Shown: piece by piece, positions 25,401 to 37,981 of the stretch
Position numbering within the stretch: the stretch's first letter is position 1
Layout of the letters: each line of letters begins with the position of its first letter
Assembly (NCBI GenBank): GCA_020086605.1
Contig: JACBWW010000008.1
Span: forward strand, 13,116,975 to 13,180,974
Length of the DNA: 64,000 nucleotides
Direction: 5' to 3'
DNA from: Lanius collurio
Lineage: Eukaryota > Chordata > Aves > Passeriformes > Laniidae
Notes under the pieces: generated by a model
What the model saw: the letters and a program-made list of their open reading frames with translations, nothing else
Told to the model about the DNA's origin: nothing
Databases searched by the model: none
Position numbers and translations under genes: made by a program

Positions 25401-26641
25401 CCCTGATTCCTGTTTTAGAGTAGATCATAACTTAAAGTCTCCTCAAAGTAAGAGCAGAACATTGGTTTAGTACTACTGCAGAATGAATGTTTGCAGAGAA
25501 CATCAAAAAATTTTCCTTGTTGATCTCTTGCTCAGGCAAATGCCAGTTTTTTGCCATTGTGGAGCAGCTTAAGCTCTCTGGGCACTTGACCCACAATGTC
25601 AGTAAAGTATGGAACAATACAAAGACTGTTTTTTTCTGTCATACACTTGCATGTTCTTTTCAAAGCTGTCAAAGATAAAAAGAAGGAACCAGGAGGAGAG
25701 AAGCAATCTTCACTGGAACAACATAATCCAGTTTAAAAATGAGAGACAGATTATTTTCTAATGTAAAAATATGAGTATGGCTCTGGTTTTCTAAGTGTAA
25801 AGAAGTCATAAGGTGTATGGCAGGGAGCACAGAAGAAAAAAATACCCACACTAATTTTACTTCATTCCTTAAGACTCTTAGGTTTATAATATTTCTACCC
25901 ATCAGGTAAATTGGGACATTTTTTCATACAATGCACTGGCTTTCCAAGACTTTTTCAAGCTAGTATACTCATTCAAACAATGTCAACCAAAGCAACCTGT
26001 ATAGCAGCAGTGCTTTGTGATGAGTCAGATAGTCCCTCTGGAAAACTCATTCTTCTGTGTGATAGTGGGACTTTACAGGAAAATGGAAAGGCACTGCAAT
26101 TCTGTAGAAGATAAAAAGCAGTTTCAAGTGCTACACAAAACTAAATTGTACATATACTCTGACTTGGTAATCTGTTAGAAAATAAGTTCATCATAATTTG
26201 TAGCTTCCACTTCAGTGAATTGTTTTTACTGAAAATGGTCTGTGTAGTTGAAACATTGATTCAATTCAAGTTCAGTGTGATAATTCTATTCTATTTTGGT
26301 ATCTTTTATTAATGAGAAAATTCTGTTATGTTTTTACACTTGGTGCTCTTCACATTTGTCTAGACCATGAGATCCCTAGATCTAGTGACTGTGACACCCT
26401 GGATACTTAGTAAGACGCTTTTCTCTGCTCTCCTTTCTGTTATTTTTTTAAACATTAGTTTCTTAAATTCAGGAAGGCACAAATTGCTAGAATTACATTA
26501 TTATAAGGGTTATTGCATATTGCTAGTAGCTTGTAAGTAAAACAATATTGCAGTCAACTGTTTTTGTTACATTAAGTTCTTCTTATGAAATAAATTACTG
26601 CCTTTGCAGATTTGATTTACTTCAATACATTCAAAATAGCT

Positions 26642-26694
26642 TGTTTTTTTGTTTTTTGGTTTTTTTTTTTTTTTTTTTTTTGTTGTTTTGTTGA
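26642..26694. repeat. Poly-T tract
   Basis: A T-rich stretch containing an uninterrupted run of 22 T (26660-26681) flanked by TG-interrupted T runs. No LINE or SINE body is recognisable on either side, so it is called a simple repeat and not a retroposon tail. Confidence 0.85.
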
Positions 26695-27784
26695 TGTCGG
26701 GGCTTTTAAATCTGGATTTCGAAATCCATGCAGAAGCTGCAGTTTATGCTGCATGATATACTCTTAGACAGTAGGTGTACTAATGTGTTTTAAAATAGTC
26801 TTTTGCTGTTAATCTGCACTGAATGAGAGAGAGAGAATCTATTCCAATGGGAAATAAATAATGTCGGAAAATTTTAGCCATTTTTTTTACTGTTCAGAAA
26901 CTGGAAATTCATCTGGACAAATGGCAGTTAAGGATTACCATAAGGATTCAAAAAAAAAGGTGGATTTGTAGAAACCAAAAGTATTTCTGAAACTGTCCAA
27001 AAAAGACCATGGTAATTGTATAAGAGAAGATCAAAACTGTGTCCAGTAAAAGTACATTCAGTAGGAGAAGCTGATGTTTATCCAATAAGACAGATCTGAA
27101 CTTTCCGTCTAAACATCAAAAGTTTAAATAAACTTGATTTCTTGTTTTTCTTTTTCAACTCTTTTTATCTCCAATAGGTAAATATTCACTAAGAACATAT
27201 TCTTACTTTTATTACGTATAGCTTATTGTGCTCTTGAAGAATATCACTTCTCTATTTCAGCATGAAACAATGTTGGTGGCAGGCAACTTTTTCTATTTTT
27301 TTTTTGAGCAAGTATGATTTGTAATACATCATTTAGATGTAGATGTAATGGTAGTAAGGATCACTCAAGGTGTGTTTTCAACTATGCATATTGTGCAAGT
27401 CCTCCTATTTACCACTGCTCTTAGGATTTTGTACTTACTGACATTTCCAGTGAGTAGTTTCTTTAGTATATTCCCTGACCTTTGGGAGAATACTTTGAAT
27501 ATATTTTCTTTCTCATTTTCAATTTCTCTCAGCATTTCCATCTTTTTTAATGTTGAGCTATAACTTCCAAATAATTTTTTTTAATATAGTAATTTTTTTT
27601 TCTTTTGCTTTTCTTTCACAGAAAATACTGTCCTAATACAGACACAAGAAACTCTCTGAAGTCTGGTTTGGTATTGTCACTATGTACCCTTCTGGATCAA
27701 TCCATTTTAGTGACTTTTTACCCCCCCGGAACCATTTGGTCATTATTCTCCCCTGTAGCTTGTGCAAATCTATTTTCTTTCCAG

Positions 27785-27850
27785 CAAGGATGAACAAGGA
27801 TTTAGAAGCTGTTCACCAAAGCCTTTTTAATGTGGAGGATGTTCAGATGG
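27785..27850 (+). CDS. Candidate internal coding exon (66 bp), gene unknown
   Basis: A 66-bp segment is bounded by a strong acceptor (pyrimidine-rich TATTTTCTTTCCAG ending at 27784) and a near-consensus donor (ATGG followed by GTAAGC at 27851). One frame is open: two leading bases, 21 codons and one trailing base, so the exon would be symmetric, phase 1 to phase 1. The peptide begins RMNKDLEAVHQSLFNVED, acidic and helix-compatible. The two other frames contain stops. I do not recognise the family. Both splice sites being this good over so short a distance is notable, yet such pairs do arise by chance, and no neighbouring exon in matching phase was identified with confidence. Confidence 0.27.
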
Positions 27851-28835
27851 GTAAGCAGACTTTGTTTTTCTCTAAGCTTATGTTTAATATATATAGACTT
27901 ACCACTTTGCTGTAAAGGCAGCTGTTGCTGTGATTTTTCTTTGGGTGCCAATCTGTTAGTCAGTCAATGTCCCCTCAGTAGGGAAACTTTATGACTTGTT
28001 GATCATTTTTCAGTTGTTTTCCTTAACTCAAAACAATTACACAATTACCTAGACTTGATGAGCACGTCTGTCTGTCTCTCTCATTTTGACTAGACAATCG
28101 TGATGGGTTTTATTTCTGTTCTTCCTTATATAGTATGGTTTCTATCATCAAATGTTATGTTATAAAATCTGGAGTTTGGGTGTATATAACTGAGCAAGAC
28201 ATACCTTTTTGCACAAAGGATGTATACAGGAATTGCAGAGTTTTACCTTTTTGAATCCATGACAAAGGTTTTATTTAGATTAATTTTTATGTCAACCAAA
28301 AAGCTGTTCCTCAGAATAAAAAACTCCAGCAAAGATGCACCTCATAATTTTCTTGCACTCATTTCTTTAGATATTACTAACATGTTTTCATCTTCTGTCA
28401 GCTGTCTTTCATATTCGATGTCTTGTATATGGGATAAGTAAGAAGCTGTTTTCTTCATTATTTATTTTCTTCATTATTTCAGATATGATTTCATCAAATA
28501 ATATCAGTGTGAAATTTTTTATGAAGTCTGCTGATAATACATGTATTTGTCTCAGTTGATTTTCGTGGCTCCAAGTATAATGCTTTATATTTGATGTTTG
28601 TTATGTTTTGACAATAGTGGACCTAAAAGCAAGTTCAGACATGACTGTGCCCTTAAATTATTTCCAGCGTTCCAGTGTTTTGTGGATTTTCTACAGCTAA
28701 ACATCAGAGAATCATTTGAGAGGTACAATAAAGAATCATTCTATTCTGAGGGGTGTTTATATTCTAACTGTTGTTGCTTCCTGAACTGTTTAGCTGGCTC
28801 ACTATTACTGTTTGTCACTGCAGTACCTAGCCAAG

Positions 28836-28975
28836 CATAGCATCAAAGGATAATGACCTTGGAAGGGATCTGAGGAGATCTTAGTCCATCTCCTGCTCCA
28901 AAGAGGATCAGATGTGAGGTTAGACTAGCTTGTTCAGGGATTTATACAGCCAAGTCATTACTACACAACATCCAG
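28836..28975 (-). mobile_element. CR1 LINE 3' fragment
   Basis: The pattern TTGGAAGGGATCTGAGGAGA, then TCCATCTCCTGCTC and a TAGACTAGCTTG-type stretch, is the reverse complement of the CR1 3' UTR. It is truncated at about 140 bp. Confidence 0.8.
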
Positions 28976-29004
28976 CAGAATGGCAGACAGTCACAAATGA
29001 GCTG

Positions 29005-29165
29005 GGGTTTGAAGGACCTTGGAGAGATCACACAGTCCAACCCCTACACTAGTTCAAAGCTGAGTATGTTTCTTAGGGACATCTCCAGGCCTTTTTTGAA
29101 AATCTCCAGATGTATTTATCTTGGATGAGCTAGAGTAACTTTTCTTCAGAGTACCTTGTCTAGGG
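29005..29165 (-). mobile_element. Second CR1 LINE 3' fragment
   Basis: A second, separate CR1 3'-UTR copy: GAAGGACCTTGGAGA, CAGTCCAACCCC and CATCTCCAGGCC occur in the order expected for the minus strand. It lies about 30 bp from the previous copy in the same orientation and is not a continuation of it. Confidence 0.75.
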
Positions 29166-29254
29166 CTGTGCTCTGGATTTGTGCTGAAAAATTGCTGATA
29201 ACACAGGGGTGTTTTCATTATTGTGGAGTGGCTCTTGTGTGGTATCAAAGCCCT

Positions 29255-29550
29255 TCTGCTCCTCACATTACCCCATCAGTGAGGAGGCTGGGGTTGCACA
29301 AGGAGTTGGGAGGTGACACATCTGGGACAGCTGACCCCAGCTGACCCAAGTGATATTCCAGACCACATGACATCATGTTTGGCACATAAAGCTGGGGGAA
29401 AAGGAAGGAAGAGGGGTGTCTTTGGAGCCAGGGCATTTGTTTGCCCACGTAACCCATATATATGTTGGAGCCATACATTTCTGTAAGTTCAAGGAAATTC
29501 TCCTTCCCAAGTGGTGAAATTTGCATTCACTCTTTCTGAAATTAACGTAA
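29255..29550 (+). mobile_element. Truncated ERVL-type LTR
   Basis: The middle part of a common avian LTR is recognisable: AGGAGGCTGGGGTTGCACA, GGGACAGCTGACCC, ATTCCAGACCACATGACATC, then the TATA-like ACATAAA at 29384-29390 and a GGGGGAAAAGGAAGGAAG stretch. Both the TG start and the polyadenylation and CA end are missing, so the copy is truncated on both sides. Confidence 0.75.
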
Positions 29551-32500
29551 TCCCTCTTGGCACATTCTACCAATCTCTGTAGGGCTTTTCAGACGACCTG
29601 GCCTTCAGTGTATTCACCAATTTGCCCTGAGACCTATTACTTCATCTCTGTCAGGAATAGATAGACAGAGAATAGATAGAACTGAGATTATCAATGCCCA
29701 TCTGTGTCTGGTGTTTTGCCTTCTATTTCATCAGTTTGCTTATTTGGGTCTGGAATAATATTTAGATGGAGCTTTATTTTTTTTCGCAATGGCTAGTGAA
29801 ACAATTTGCAATTCCTGATCTGCTTCTTGCTTTCTAACCCTTTTCTGCTCCTTCCTATCACAGCTGTGCTATAGCTAGTCACACTGTAGTCCTTAAATTT
29901 TTAAAAGCTGCATCAAGGAGTTTTTATGTTTATTTGCCTGTGAGATGTTTAGCAGACATTGAGTTAGTCCACCAACACTCCCTGTTGACATTATTGAACA
30001 CTTAGGCATACATTCAGCATTGCTGGCTTTAAAAGCTTGAAGAATTTACATACCAGGGATTTGATCCTGTCCGTGTCTGCTCATGCGCAGTCCCATCTTT
30101 CAAAAATGAAGTCAAAGGACACACCTTGAATGAGGTAGATTGGATACAGTCTTTACAAAAATACCCAGAAAAGCTCAGAAAACACTCCAGGGGGCAGAGG
30201 CCATTTCAAGGAAGGAAGAATCTGCTCAAGAATATGCTTTTACATATTTTTCAGTATTCAATTCTTCATATTCAACTTCAGTAACAGCAAAACTCAAATC
30301 TGATTAGGAAAAAGTGTTGGAGGGTAACTGGCATTTGGGAAATTCAAACTTCTTATTAGTGAGAAGCGCTTTGTACAGCATTCACTGAGCAGTGAGCAGC
30401 ATGAACCCGACCTCATCATTTATCAGAAAGGTCCATCAACATGGATGTTGAACATGGAAATATAATGGGAATTTCTACCCAGTTTTGCCAAATAATTACT
30501 TACTGCTTCAAAATAACTCACAGTTTTGATGGCTTGAAAACACTTATCAGAAAGAATTAATTTTATTTCCCTGCAAAAATTTAACAAATATTGCAGCATT
30601 TCCTGGTATATGAGCACAGCACTGGTTTCTTCTCCTATTATATAGGAGATACAGCAGGTGAAATATAATGACTGTTCTATATGTGTACTGATATGTTATC
30701 AAACATATCCTAGAGAAACTTGCACGTAGACCTACAAGCATAGTAATACTTTCTCTAAGGTAATAGCATAAGTCAGAATTTATTACACAAGACAGGATTT
30801 CTACTCTCTGTTATTATCCCAAAGTGAAGAGACTGGCAGTGGTAAGTAAAAGATCTAGCTCTGCTGAAAATATTTTAACTGTAGGTATGTTCATATGGGA
30901 GATAGTGAAAAAGAACAGCAGTGTAAATTAAACTAGCTCTAAAATAATTGTTCCTGTTAACATTGTATCCACCACAGGAAGTAAAAGTGCCATGAAGCTA
31001 GGTAAATAAACACTGCTGTAACTTCACTGTGTGTCTATACAGTGGCATTTGATACAGATTTATCATCTGTTTTCACTGTGATATCCAATTTTGTGATAGC
31101 TTATGTTGTTTCTTGGGTAAGATATTGCCCTATATCTTGGGTAAAGTACAGCACCCAGAACCAGGCAGCACTGAATGGCTGTCATTAGGAGACAAAAGTT
31201 CTTCATTGCACTGTCAGATTATGAGACCTGAAACAACATTTCCTGTCCACCATAGTCTGTCCAAGTGTGCTCTTTTGGTTATTTCACTCTGCACAGGATA
31301 GGCTTGTGTTGTAGAAGAATAAGGAAAAGGAAAGACAAATCTGAGCGATTTGGAGGGAAAATTTATCATTCTTTTGGAACACAAAAAGAGCAAGATCTTG
31401 AAGTGGCTTCTCCACAGATATTTACAGTAGATAGGTCATTAATGTTGATTTTCTCCTCCCAGGTTCATAGTTTCTTTATAGACATTTCTTATATTTGGCA
31501 CTATCATATTATCATATCTTTTAGAGTCTTATGCCTATACGTGACACCAAAATCTGCCCCTTCGGCAGAATCAGTGTTTCTTGAAATACTTAGCTTCATT
31601 AATGTCTTTAGATCTTTCCATAAATGGTTGGAAAATAACAGCAGTGAATTCTCACTGTAAATTCCCTCTCTGAGTTAATTTCCACTTCAAATCACCATCC
31701 TTGCAGGTAGTCTGTTTAATGCCAGATACTATCCCTTGCCCTTTAAAGGGCGAGAAATTTGCAGTGTAACTTCACTTTTGACTTTTGATTCTGTTGCATT
31801 ACAGGACTCGTGGAGACTCAAATGGAGAGAAAGGAAAGTTATATTTATACCTTAACAGGAATTTCTATAATGCCATTCTGCCTGGCATAGCAGAACAGTC
31901 TCTCACAGTCTGTGACTGGCTAATGGTTCAATTGCAGTACACATGCTTTCTCTTCTGAGTAGCTGTGGGTGGGTGCTGAAAACAAAATGTTATGCGCGCT
32001 GGCAGTTACTGAAAAATGTTTTCAGCTGTAATGTAATAAAAAGTTTGTCTCACAATCTGGCAGTGAGATTTATTTTAGTACCACATTGCTCTCAGACTGA
32101 TATAACAATTATGGCTCACACGAAAGTTTTTCCAGTGATTTATGACCTCTCAAAAATTACTATTTTGCCTTCTATTTTCTTCAGCAAAAGTGGTAATTTT
32201 TAATGGGAAAATTAAAAGAGAACACTTTCAACTTATTTGAGTTATTTGAGCATGATAAATGAGCTTCTCCTGTTATTAAAAAAAGTTAAACATTTTTTAA
32301 GCTGGAGTGCTTTGAGAAACATATATATTTTTTCACTAAGGATGCTTTCTTCAAGGCTCAATATTCACAGCTCAAGAAAGTGTAGCCTTAAATGAAAGGC
32401 ATAACACAGACATTACAGTCAAATATTAATGCATTCTCTTACTGGTTTTCTAAAGAAAAAAGAGAAGTGAAGAAGAAAAGACAAATTGCATGTCATTAAC

Positions 32501-35214
32501 AAAACACAGCTCTTTTGCACATTGGTTCAGTCACCATACAAATAAAGACCACAAATTCGTCTCATCCCTCTAATGATAGAAGAAATGAGCCATTATGAAA
32601 AAAAACAAACCTGCCTTCAGTAAAATCCCCCAAAAGATGCTACCAAAAAGATGACAAAAGAACACAAAAAGAGTCAAGTAATAAATTTGGTAGAAACATA
32701 TGAATGCCCAGACAAAGAGCAGATCATAACCTGACATTAAAAGTGGGGGCTTTATTAAGTATAACACAAGAGTAAATAAAAAATCTAGAACCCACATAAG
32801 TCTTCAATTAAATTATGGAAATTTCCAAATCTGCCATAGTGATAGATAAAGCTATAGATGCCTTAGAAAGGAAGTGCCTCAGAAAACCAATTAGTATTAA
32901 GTGGAATAAATTAATAACAGACAGGACCAGTTAGAAATGTCAGCATTCCTATATTTCTTGTTATTTGTGGAAGAAGACGGAAATATCTGGGCTATGCTTT
33001 AAAAATGGCAGTTACACCTTTAGATAATTAAAGGAATATGTAAATAGGTCTGAATGAAAGAGACTTCATATAAAAAACATGTTGAGAAATAAAACTGGCA
33101 GCAGAGAGGAAGTGCTAGGAATAGTCCATCTGATAAATAGTTTACTTAATATTCTTGAAAAACTTTCAGAAGCCTGGAAGTGGTTCAAATTCTTCTTTAA
33201 CTTTGCTTATTTATTTTAATTTATGTATTCTATCATGTTGCTTGTGTGGGTTTTATTGAATATTTCCAATTTATGAGTCAAGTATGAAAAATTAATATAA
33301 ATTATGAGAAAATTGTAATAAGTGTAACTGGACTGTCAGTGCTGTCAACAGAAAACAGCGTTAGTCTGGTTTCTGCAGGCAATATCCTGCTTTGGAAAAA
33401 AACTGCCTTGCCGTATTACTGTGATATCTTGATACAACATGTATTATTTTAATAACAACTGTTACATTAGCTCTTTTCAGAAGTTAGGGGAAGCAGTCAA
33501 AGGTATGTGCGTTTTATTCAGTACTGACAAAGGCTACTATCCCAGCAAAGTTCTGGTTTTCTTAAGTTCCATGGCAGATTTGTCACTTACTGTGTCAAGC
33601 CCATGCCTTCACCTTGGATGGATTCTTGCTGACAAACCAATTAGGGCTGAACTTCCAGTAGGAACTTCCAGTAAAAGGCGTAAGACTTTACATGTTACTT
33701 GGCTGTGAAGCCAGAGAGTACCTTTGTAGTTACACTGACAGACTGTCTCCACCCTGTAGGTTACGAGGCTTCCTTTGATTAATTGCCATGAAACTTCAGA
33801 ACAATGTCTGAGCCTAACCCGAATATGTCAAGGATAGAAAACCCAGCCCAGGTTTTTCAAGTTGCTCCAACTGTTAATTATTCTTCCCGTTAAAATGCTA
33901 TAGTCTAATGTTATCTACTTTGAAGCTTCAGGCTTTGGTCCATGTTGTCTCCATGTATGTTAAAATTAATCAGATTTTGTATTGTAGCTGTTGCTTTTCT
34001 GATGAAAGATTGATTTCATGAAAAGGTGTGGATTTTTTGCCATTTTAAGAACTCCTATGGGCTTTTCTCTCAGCTTTTCATTACTACTGCATATGAGAAA
34101 TACAATATTCATGTCTTTACAGAAACTTATCCTAAGCAGTTTATAGCCTTTTCCATGGCGAGTGAAAAGGCTTCACTTTTGATTAGAAAAAGAGCTATTG
34201 TTACATTTCTGACTAATTCTCATCCAGAAATCTAGAACTGTGCTAAGACATGACACTGTTAAAAATAATCCCAGTCTTATATAGACTATTATTATAAAGT
34301 AATGTGGTTTAGAGTATGAAAAATGTGGTCATTAAAAAGCTGATGATCAGCAGCTTTTTAGTGTATTTATCTAAATATGGCTACCACCAAATAGGACTCT
34401 CATTAAAATAAGAAATAAAAGGAATTTTTATTCATATTTTAATGAAGTTTAGGTCCTGGCTTGAATTTAAATGTTTTCCAGTTTATAAGTTTCTGTATGA
34501 GTTATTGTAATACTTGGACGAAAAACATAAATGTATTTCATCATTTTCAGATATTCTAACATTCAATATGTCTTAAGAAAACTAAAAGGGTTGTATATTT
34601 CTAAAATATTTATTTTTTGCATATACAACCTAGCAAACTGACATATTCATGCTTGATTTTTCACTAATATTTAACGACAAATACTTAATTTGCATTTTTA
34701 ATTAAGCAGTTATTCTATGGTAATGACAGTCTCTTTTCAGATTTCAGTAGCTGTTTATTAAAAAGGATTGTGAAGATGCACTGATAATAAAAATATCTAC
34801 ATGACAAGATGCAGAGATGTGCTTTTTTTGGGAAGAGTCTTCTGTAGTACAGTTTAGTACAGTGATAGCAGGCCAGATGAGTATTTGCCAACTCCTAATA
34901 AACCCTTATTTCTCAAATTTGGTTGTGGTTGAATGTGGTTGAATGCCCTGATGCTTAGGTTGCTTCCCTGCTGACCAAGGTGAGAAATGATTTATAATAC
35001 TGCAATTATTGATACTTCAGGCCTTTGTCAAACCCTTCCTTTCCTGCAGTTTCGCTACAAAACAAGTTGGTTATAACAAAGGCTAGAATAAATCAATTTT
35101 AAGTCTACTTACAGCTAAAAAGCTGGATCAAGACCTTGATCACAGCCGGAGTGAAAGATGGGAATCACTAGTTTAAATATGTTTGAAATATTTGATTTCA
35201 TGTGATATGCATAA
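29551..35214. other. AT-rich unique non-coding DNA
   Basis: Nothing recognisable except a short inverted repeat at 34333-34360. The longest open frame (131 codons, 31265-31660) has no recognisable protein character. Confidence 0.55.
34333..34360. repeat. Perfect inverted repeat (10-bp arms, 8-nt loop)
   Basis: TAAAAAGCTG at 34333-34342 is exactly complementary to CAGCTTTTTA at 34351-34360. It could form a small hairpin. No associated gene or transposon end is visible. Confidence 0.85.
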
Positions 35215-35402
35215 TGGATGATTTTGGAGGGGGTCTATGGAGATATTGAGTCCAAGGCCCTGTTCAAAGTAAGGCAATCAAGAGCAGGATTCTCAGGGCC
35301 ATGTCTAATTCAGTTTAAAGTATCTCCAAGGACAGAGACCCCACAGCCTCTCTGGGTTGCACAGTTTGGCAACACTTGCAGTACAAAAAATAGTGGATAA
35401 GT
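35215..35402 (-). mobile_element. CR1 LINE 3' fragment
   Basis: GAGTCCAAGGCCCTGTTCAAA, AGCAGGATTCTCAGGGCC, GTATCTCCAAGGACAGAGAC and CCACAGCCTCTCTGGG follow the order of the reverse-complemented CR1 3' UTR. The terminal tail repeat is not seen. Confidence 0.82.
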
Positions 35403-36366
35403 ATTTTTTTTTAATGTATTTTAAAAATTTAAATTGAATGCATTATGCTTGTGTCTTTATTGCACTTGTTTGCTCTTTGTTTTCTTAATGATACTGATAA
35501 AAATACCTTATCTTGTGAGGTAGAGCTAGAAAAAAACTCAGAATTAATTTTTGCATCTTCTGACTTCAAAGCAAGATAAATTCTACTTTAATAATACCTC
35601 ACAGATACTTGTATAAGCAAAATATTTTTCAAAAATCCTCCAATCATGAAAATTCCACAGTCCTAGGCCATGTGTCCCAGTACTTCACTGTTTACCTTGA
35701 GAGACTTTTCCCAGTGCTTAAGGTAATCTCACTTAGCCCAGTACTCCTTGTATGGTTTATAGAGCCATGGAGAAACTGATTCCATTCTGGAAAACATTTA
35801 AGACTCTTGTCCTGATTCTGTCGGTCTTCTCTCAACTGTTATCAATCCAGTTCTCAGTCATCCTTTCTACGTCATTTTTCTTAAGCCTCTGATCATCCAA
35901 CATACTCTTCTATGAGCTTTATTTTCTGAAGGAGCTGCGTCCTTCTTGAGGTTCTATACAGTATAAAAGATAGAACTTCAGCTGAAGCCATACTGGTAAT
36001 AATAAATAGAATGTTTTTCTTCACCTGTCTTGCACATTGGTTTACTCTGTTTTGAGTGCATGCATTTCATATGCTATTCATGAATGTGAGTTCAGATTTA
36101 ATTTAAGATCAGCAGTGGCAACACGGAAATAAAACACTGAAATAATTGTGCATGCAGAATGTCTCTTATGCTGTGTAAATGCAGTTTGAGGCTTTCCCAT
36201 CATCGATATATGGCTTATGAATTCTATACATTTGAACTTAACAAATATAAGGTACTGACGTTCATAGGGTATACCTTCAGAAAGTCTGGAGACAAGTGAT
36301 ATATGGTGGACAGGTTGTGATGGAAGGCTGATTGCTAACGGAGTCATGCTTAGTCCTCTTCAAATA
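35403..36366. other. AT-rich unique non-coding DNA
   Basis: Nothing recognised between the CR1 fragment and the target-site duplication of the next LTR. Confidence 0.55.
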
Positions 36367-36371
36367 TTAAA

Positions 36372-37099
36372 TGTAGTGGTGCGGTGTTTCATTATATTTC
36401 TGTATGTTCTTTGTACCCCAGCTGTTTGTCCGTATTTCTTCCATTCCTGTTCCCAGTTGGTCTACTGCAAATCCAAGCTGCTCCCCCAACGCTCCCTACA
36501 GGATTATCGCCATCCCCTTGTTCCAGCACCTTCCCTGTCAATCACCCAAACCCCTCCCAGAGCTTTAGACAGTTCCATGCCCATCACATAAGCCCTCCCT
36601 AATTGCCCTTGTATGGACCCTGTCAATCCCCCAAGACCCTGCCCCCACTGATACCTCCCCTTTGGAAATCCCCTAAACTTTGATGCCCCATTGGGGCATG
36701 TGACCCCTCTCCCCCTGCCCACCAAGACCACAGCACCAAGAACATATGTCCTTCCCTCTAGTGTCCCACCCTCCTAATCTTCCTATTGGTCTCTAGTTGG
36801 GCTGCTCCCCTGTTCAACCCCCCTTTACAAGGTATTGTAACAACTCGCTTGCTTGTTTGTTGTGGATCCCCTTCGAATAAAGTTGGGTTTGTAGTCTATG
36901 GCAAGCCTCCTCGCTACTTTCTATCTTTCCCCTTGTCGTGGGCTGCTGACAGCCAAAGTGCCTGAAGCCTTTGCTCCCCTGGGTTGAGCAGAGGCTCCAG
37001 AGGAGCAGCTTTGAAGCTGAGTGCCTCCGGCTGCTCTCCACTCCTGCCACACAATGCTGGAGTTAGCCCGGGCTCTGGGCAGTTGCGGTCACTGAGACA
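36372..37099 (+). mobile_element. Solo LTR with exact 5-bp target duplication
   Basis: The 728-bp element starts TGTAGTGG and ends GAGACA, with TGT...ACA ends. It is flanked by identical TTAAA at 36367-36371 and 37100-37104, the signature of retroviral integration. An AATAAA at 36876-36881 gives plus orientation, with an R/U5-like GC-richer part after it. The middle (36480-36800) is notably C-rich. With no internal retroviral sequence, it is a solo LTR left by LTR-LTR recombination. A 5-bp duplication fits ERVL-type elements. Exact duplications suggest a moderately young insertion. Confidence 0.88.
36876..36881 (+). promoter_or_regulatory. LTR polyadenylation signal AATAAA
   Basis: Canonical hexamer within the solo LTR, about 220 bp before its 3' end. 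It fixes the LTR orientation. Confidence 0.7.
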
Positions 37100-37377
37100 T
37101 TAAATGTAAAACTTTCTGGTGCACCTAAAGAGAACATTAAAGATTTAAACAGCAAGTAAGAACTACAAGAGAAGTTTTCAAACACTGGTGTTCCCTAATT
37201 TGAAGAAAACTAAGAGGAAACAGTTATTTACAAGCATAGAAAAGAGTTTTAAATGGAGGCCAAGCTACTAAGTCCTTAATGTCTGATCAAGAAGTAAAGA
37301 CCAATCTGCAAACACTGAGTAATTCAAATGGAGCATGCAAGCAAACCAAAAGGAACAATATTGTTAAAAATGAGATC

Positions 37378-37870
37378 TTGACTTTTTTATATTGCGGCAA
37401 AACTGTGCTCGTTTTTATTAAAAGAAAAAGAAAAACCAGAGGCGGAGACCTAGTCTAACCTGAGTCCCACACGACCACTCGGAGTATTCCACTATCCTTG
37501 ACTGCGTGACTGAGGCACAGACTGTTCCCCAGAAGGTGGCTCCATAGGAAGACCCAGGACTCAGTCCTGGAGCAGTTTTCATCTTTCTTTCTGGCACGGT
37601 GATTGGTTCGTTTTTGGATCCGCGCTTCCATTGGCTCATCTCTAGGGTCCTGACAGGCCTATAACAAGAGTCATTCTTGACCAATCATTCTCTCAGGCCA
37701 TCGAGCGATTGGTCAGGTGCTGGTCCAATCACAGTTCTTTAACATCGTGTCACTCTCCATGATGTCATCCTCCTCTGTTGTAGTCTCTTTCCAGATGATT
37801 CCCCCCTCTCTCTATCCCTACCTAGTGGCCAATTTTTAGCATTCCACCCGTACACTGTGTGCGAAATGGT
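37378..37870 (-). mobile_element. LTR-like element rich in CCAAT boxes
   Basis: Five CCAAT/ATTGG motifs in both orientations lie within 37602-37729 (ATTGG at 37602, 37630 and 37708; CCAAT at 37681 and 37725), a density typical of a retroviral U3. A minus-strand AATAAA occurs at 37414-37419, and GC content is above the surroundings. This order (promoter elements then polyadenylation signal) fits an LTR on the minus strand. No TG...CA pair with a target duplication could be found, so the edges are approximate. An 88-codon minus-strand open frame here is unlikely to be a gene. Confidence 0.5.
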
Positions 37871-37981
37871 AATTAACTTATTAACAGTACAACTCCCACC
37901 CAGTATAACAAGTAACATTCAACATTTCAACTCTCCCCTAATTTCCCTACTAACAATATTTTTTTTTAAACCTTAAGTTAT

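Larger units (their letters stand above)
22481..28835. other. AT-rich unique non-coding DNA
   Basis: Contains a poly-T tract and two candidate exons (25536-25601 weak; 27785-27850 better), treated separately. Otherwise no recognisable gene or transposon. Confidence 0.5.

Noticed and set aside
26642..26694. Poly-T as the tail of a minus-strand retroposon
   Set aside because: No LINE, SINE or processed-gene body or flanking duplication is recognisable next to it.
33481..33502. 22-bp microexon between CTCTTTTCAG and GTATGTGC
   Set aside because: Too short to support by eye; such pairs occur often by chance.
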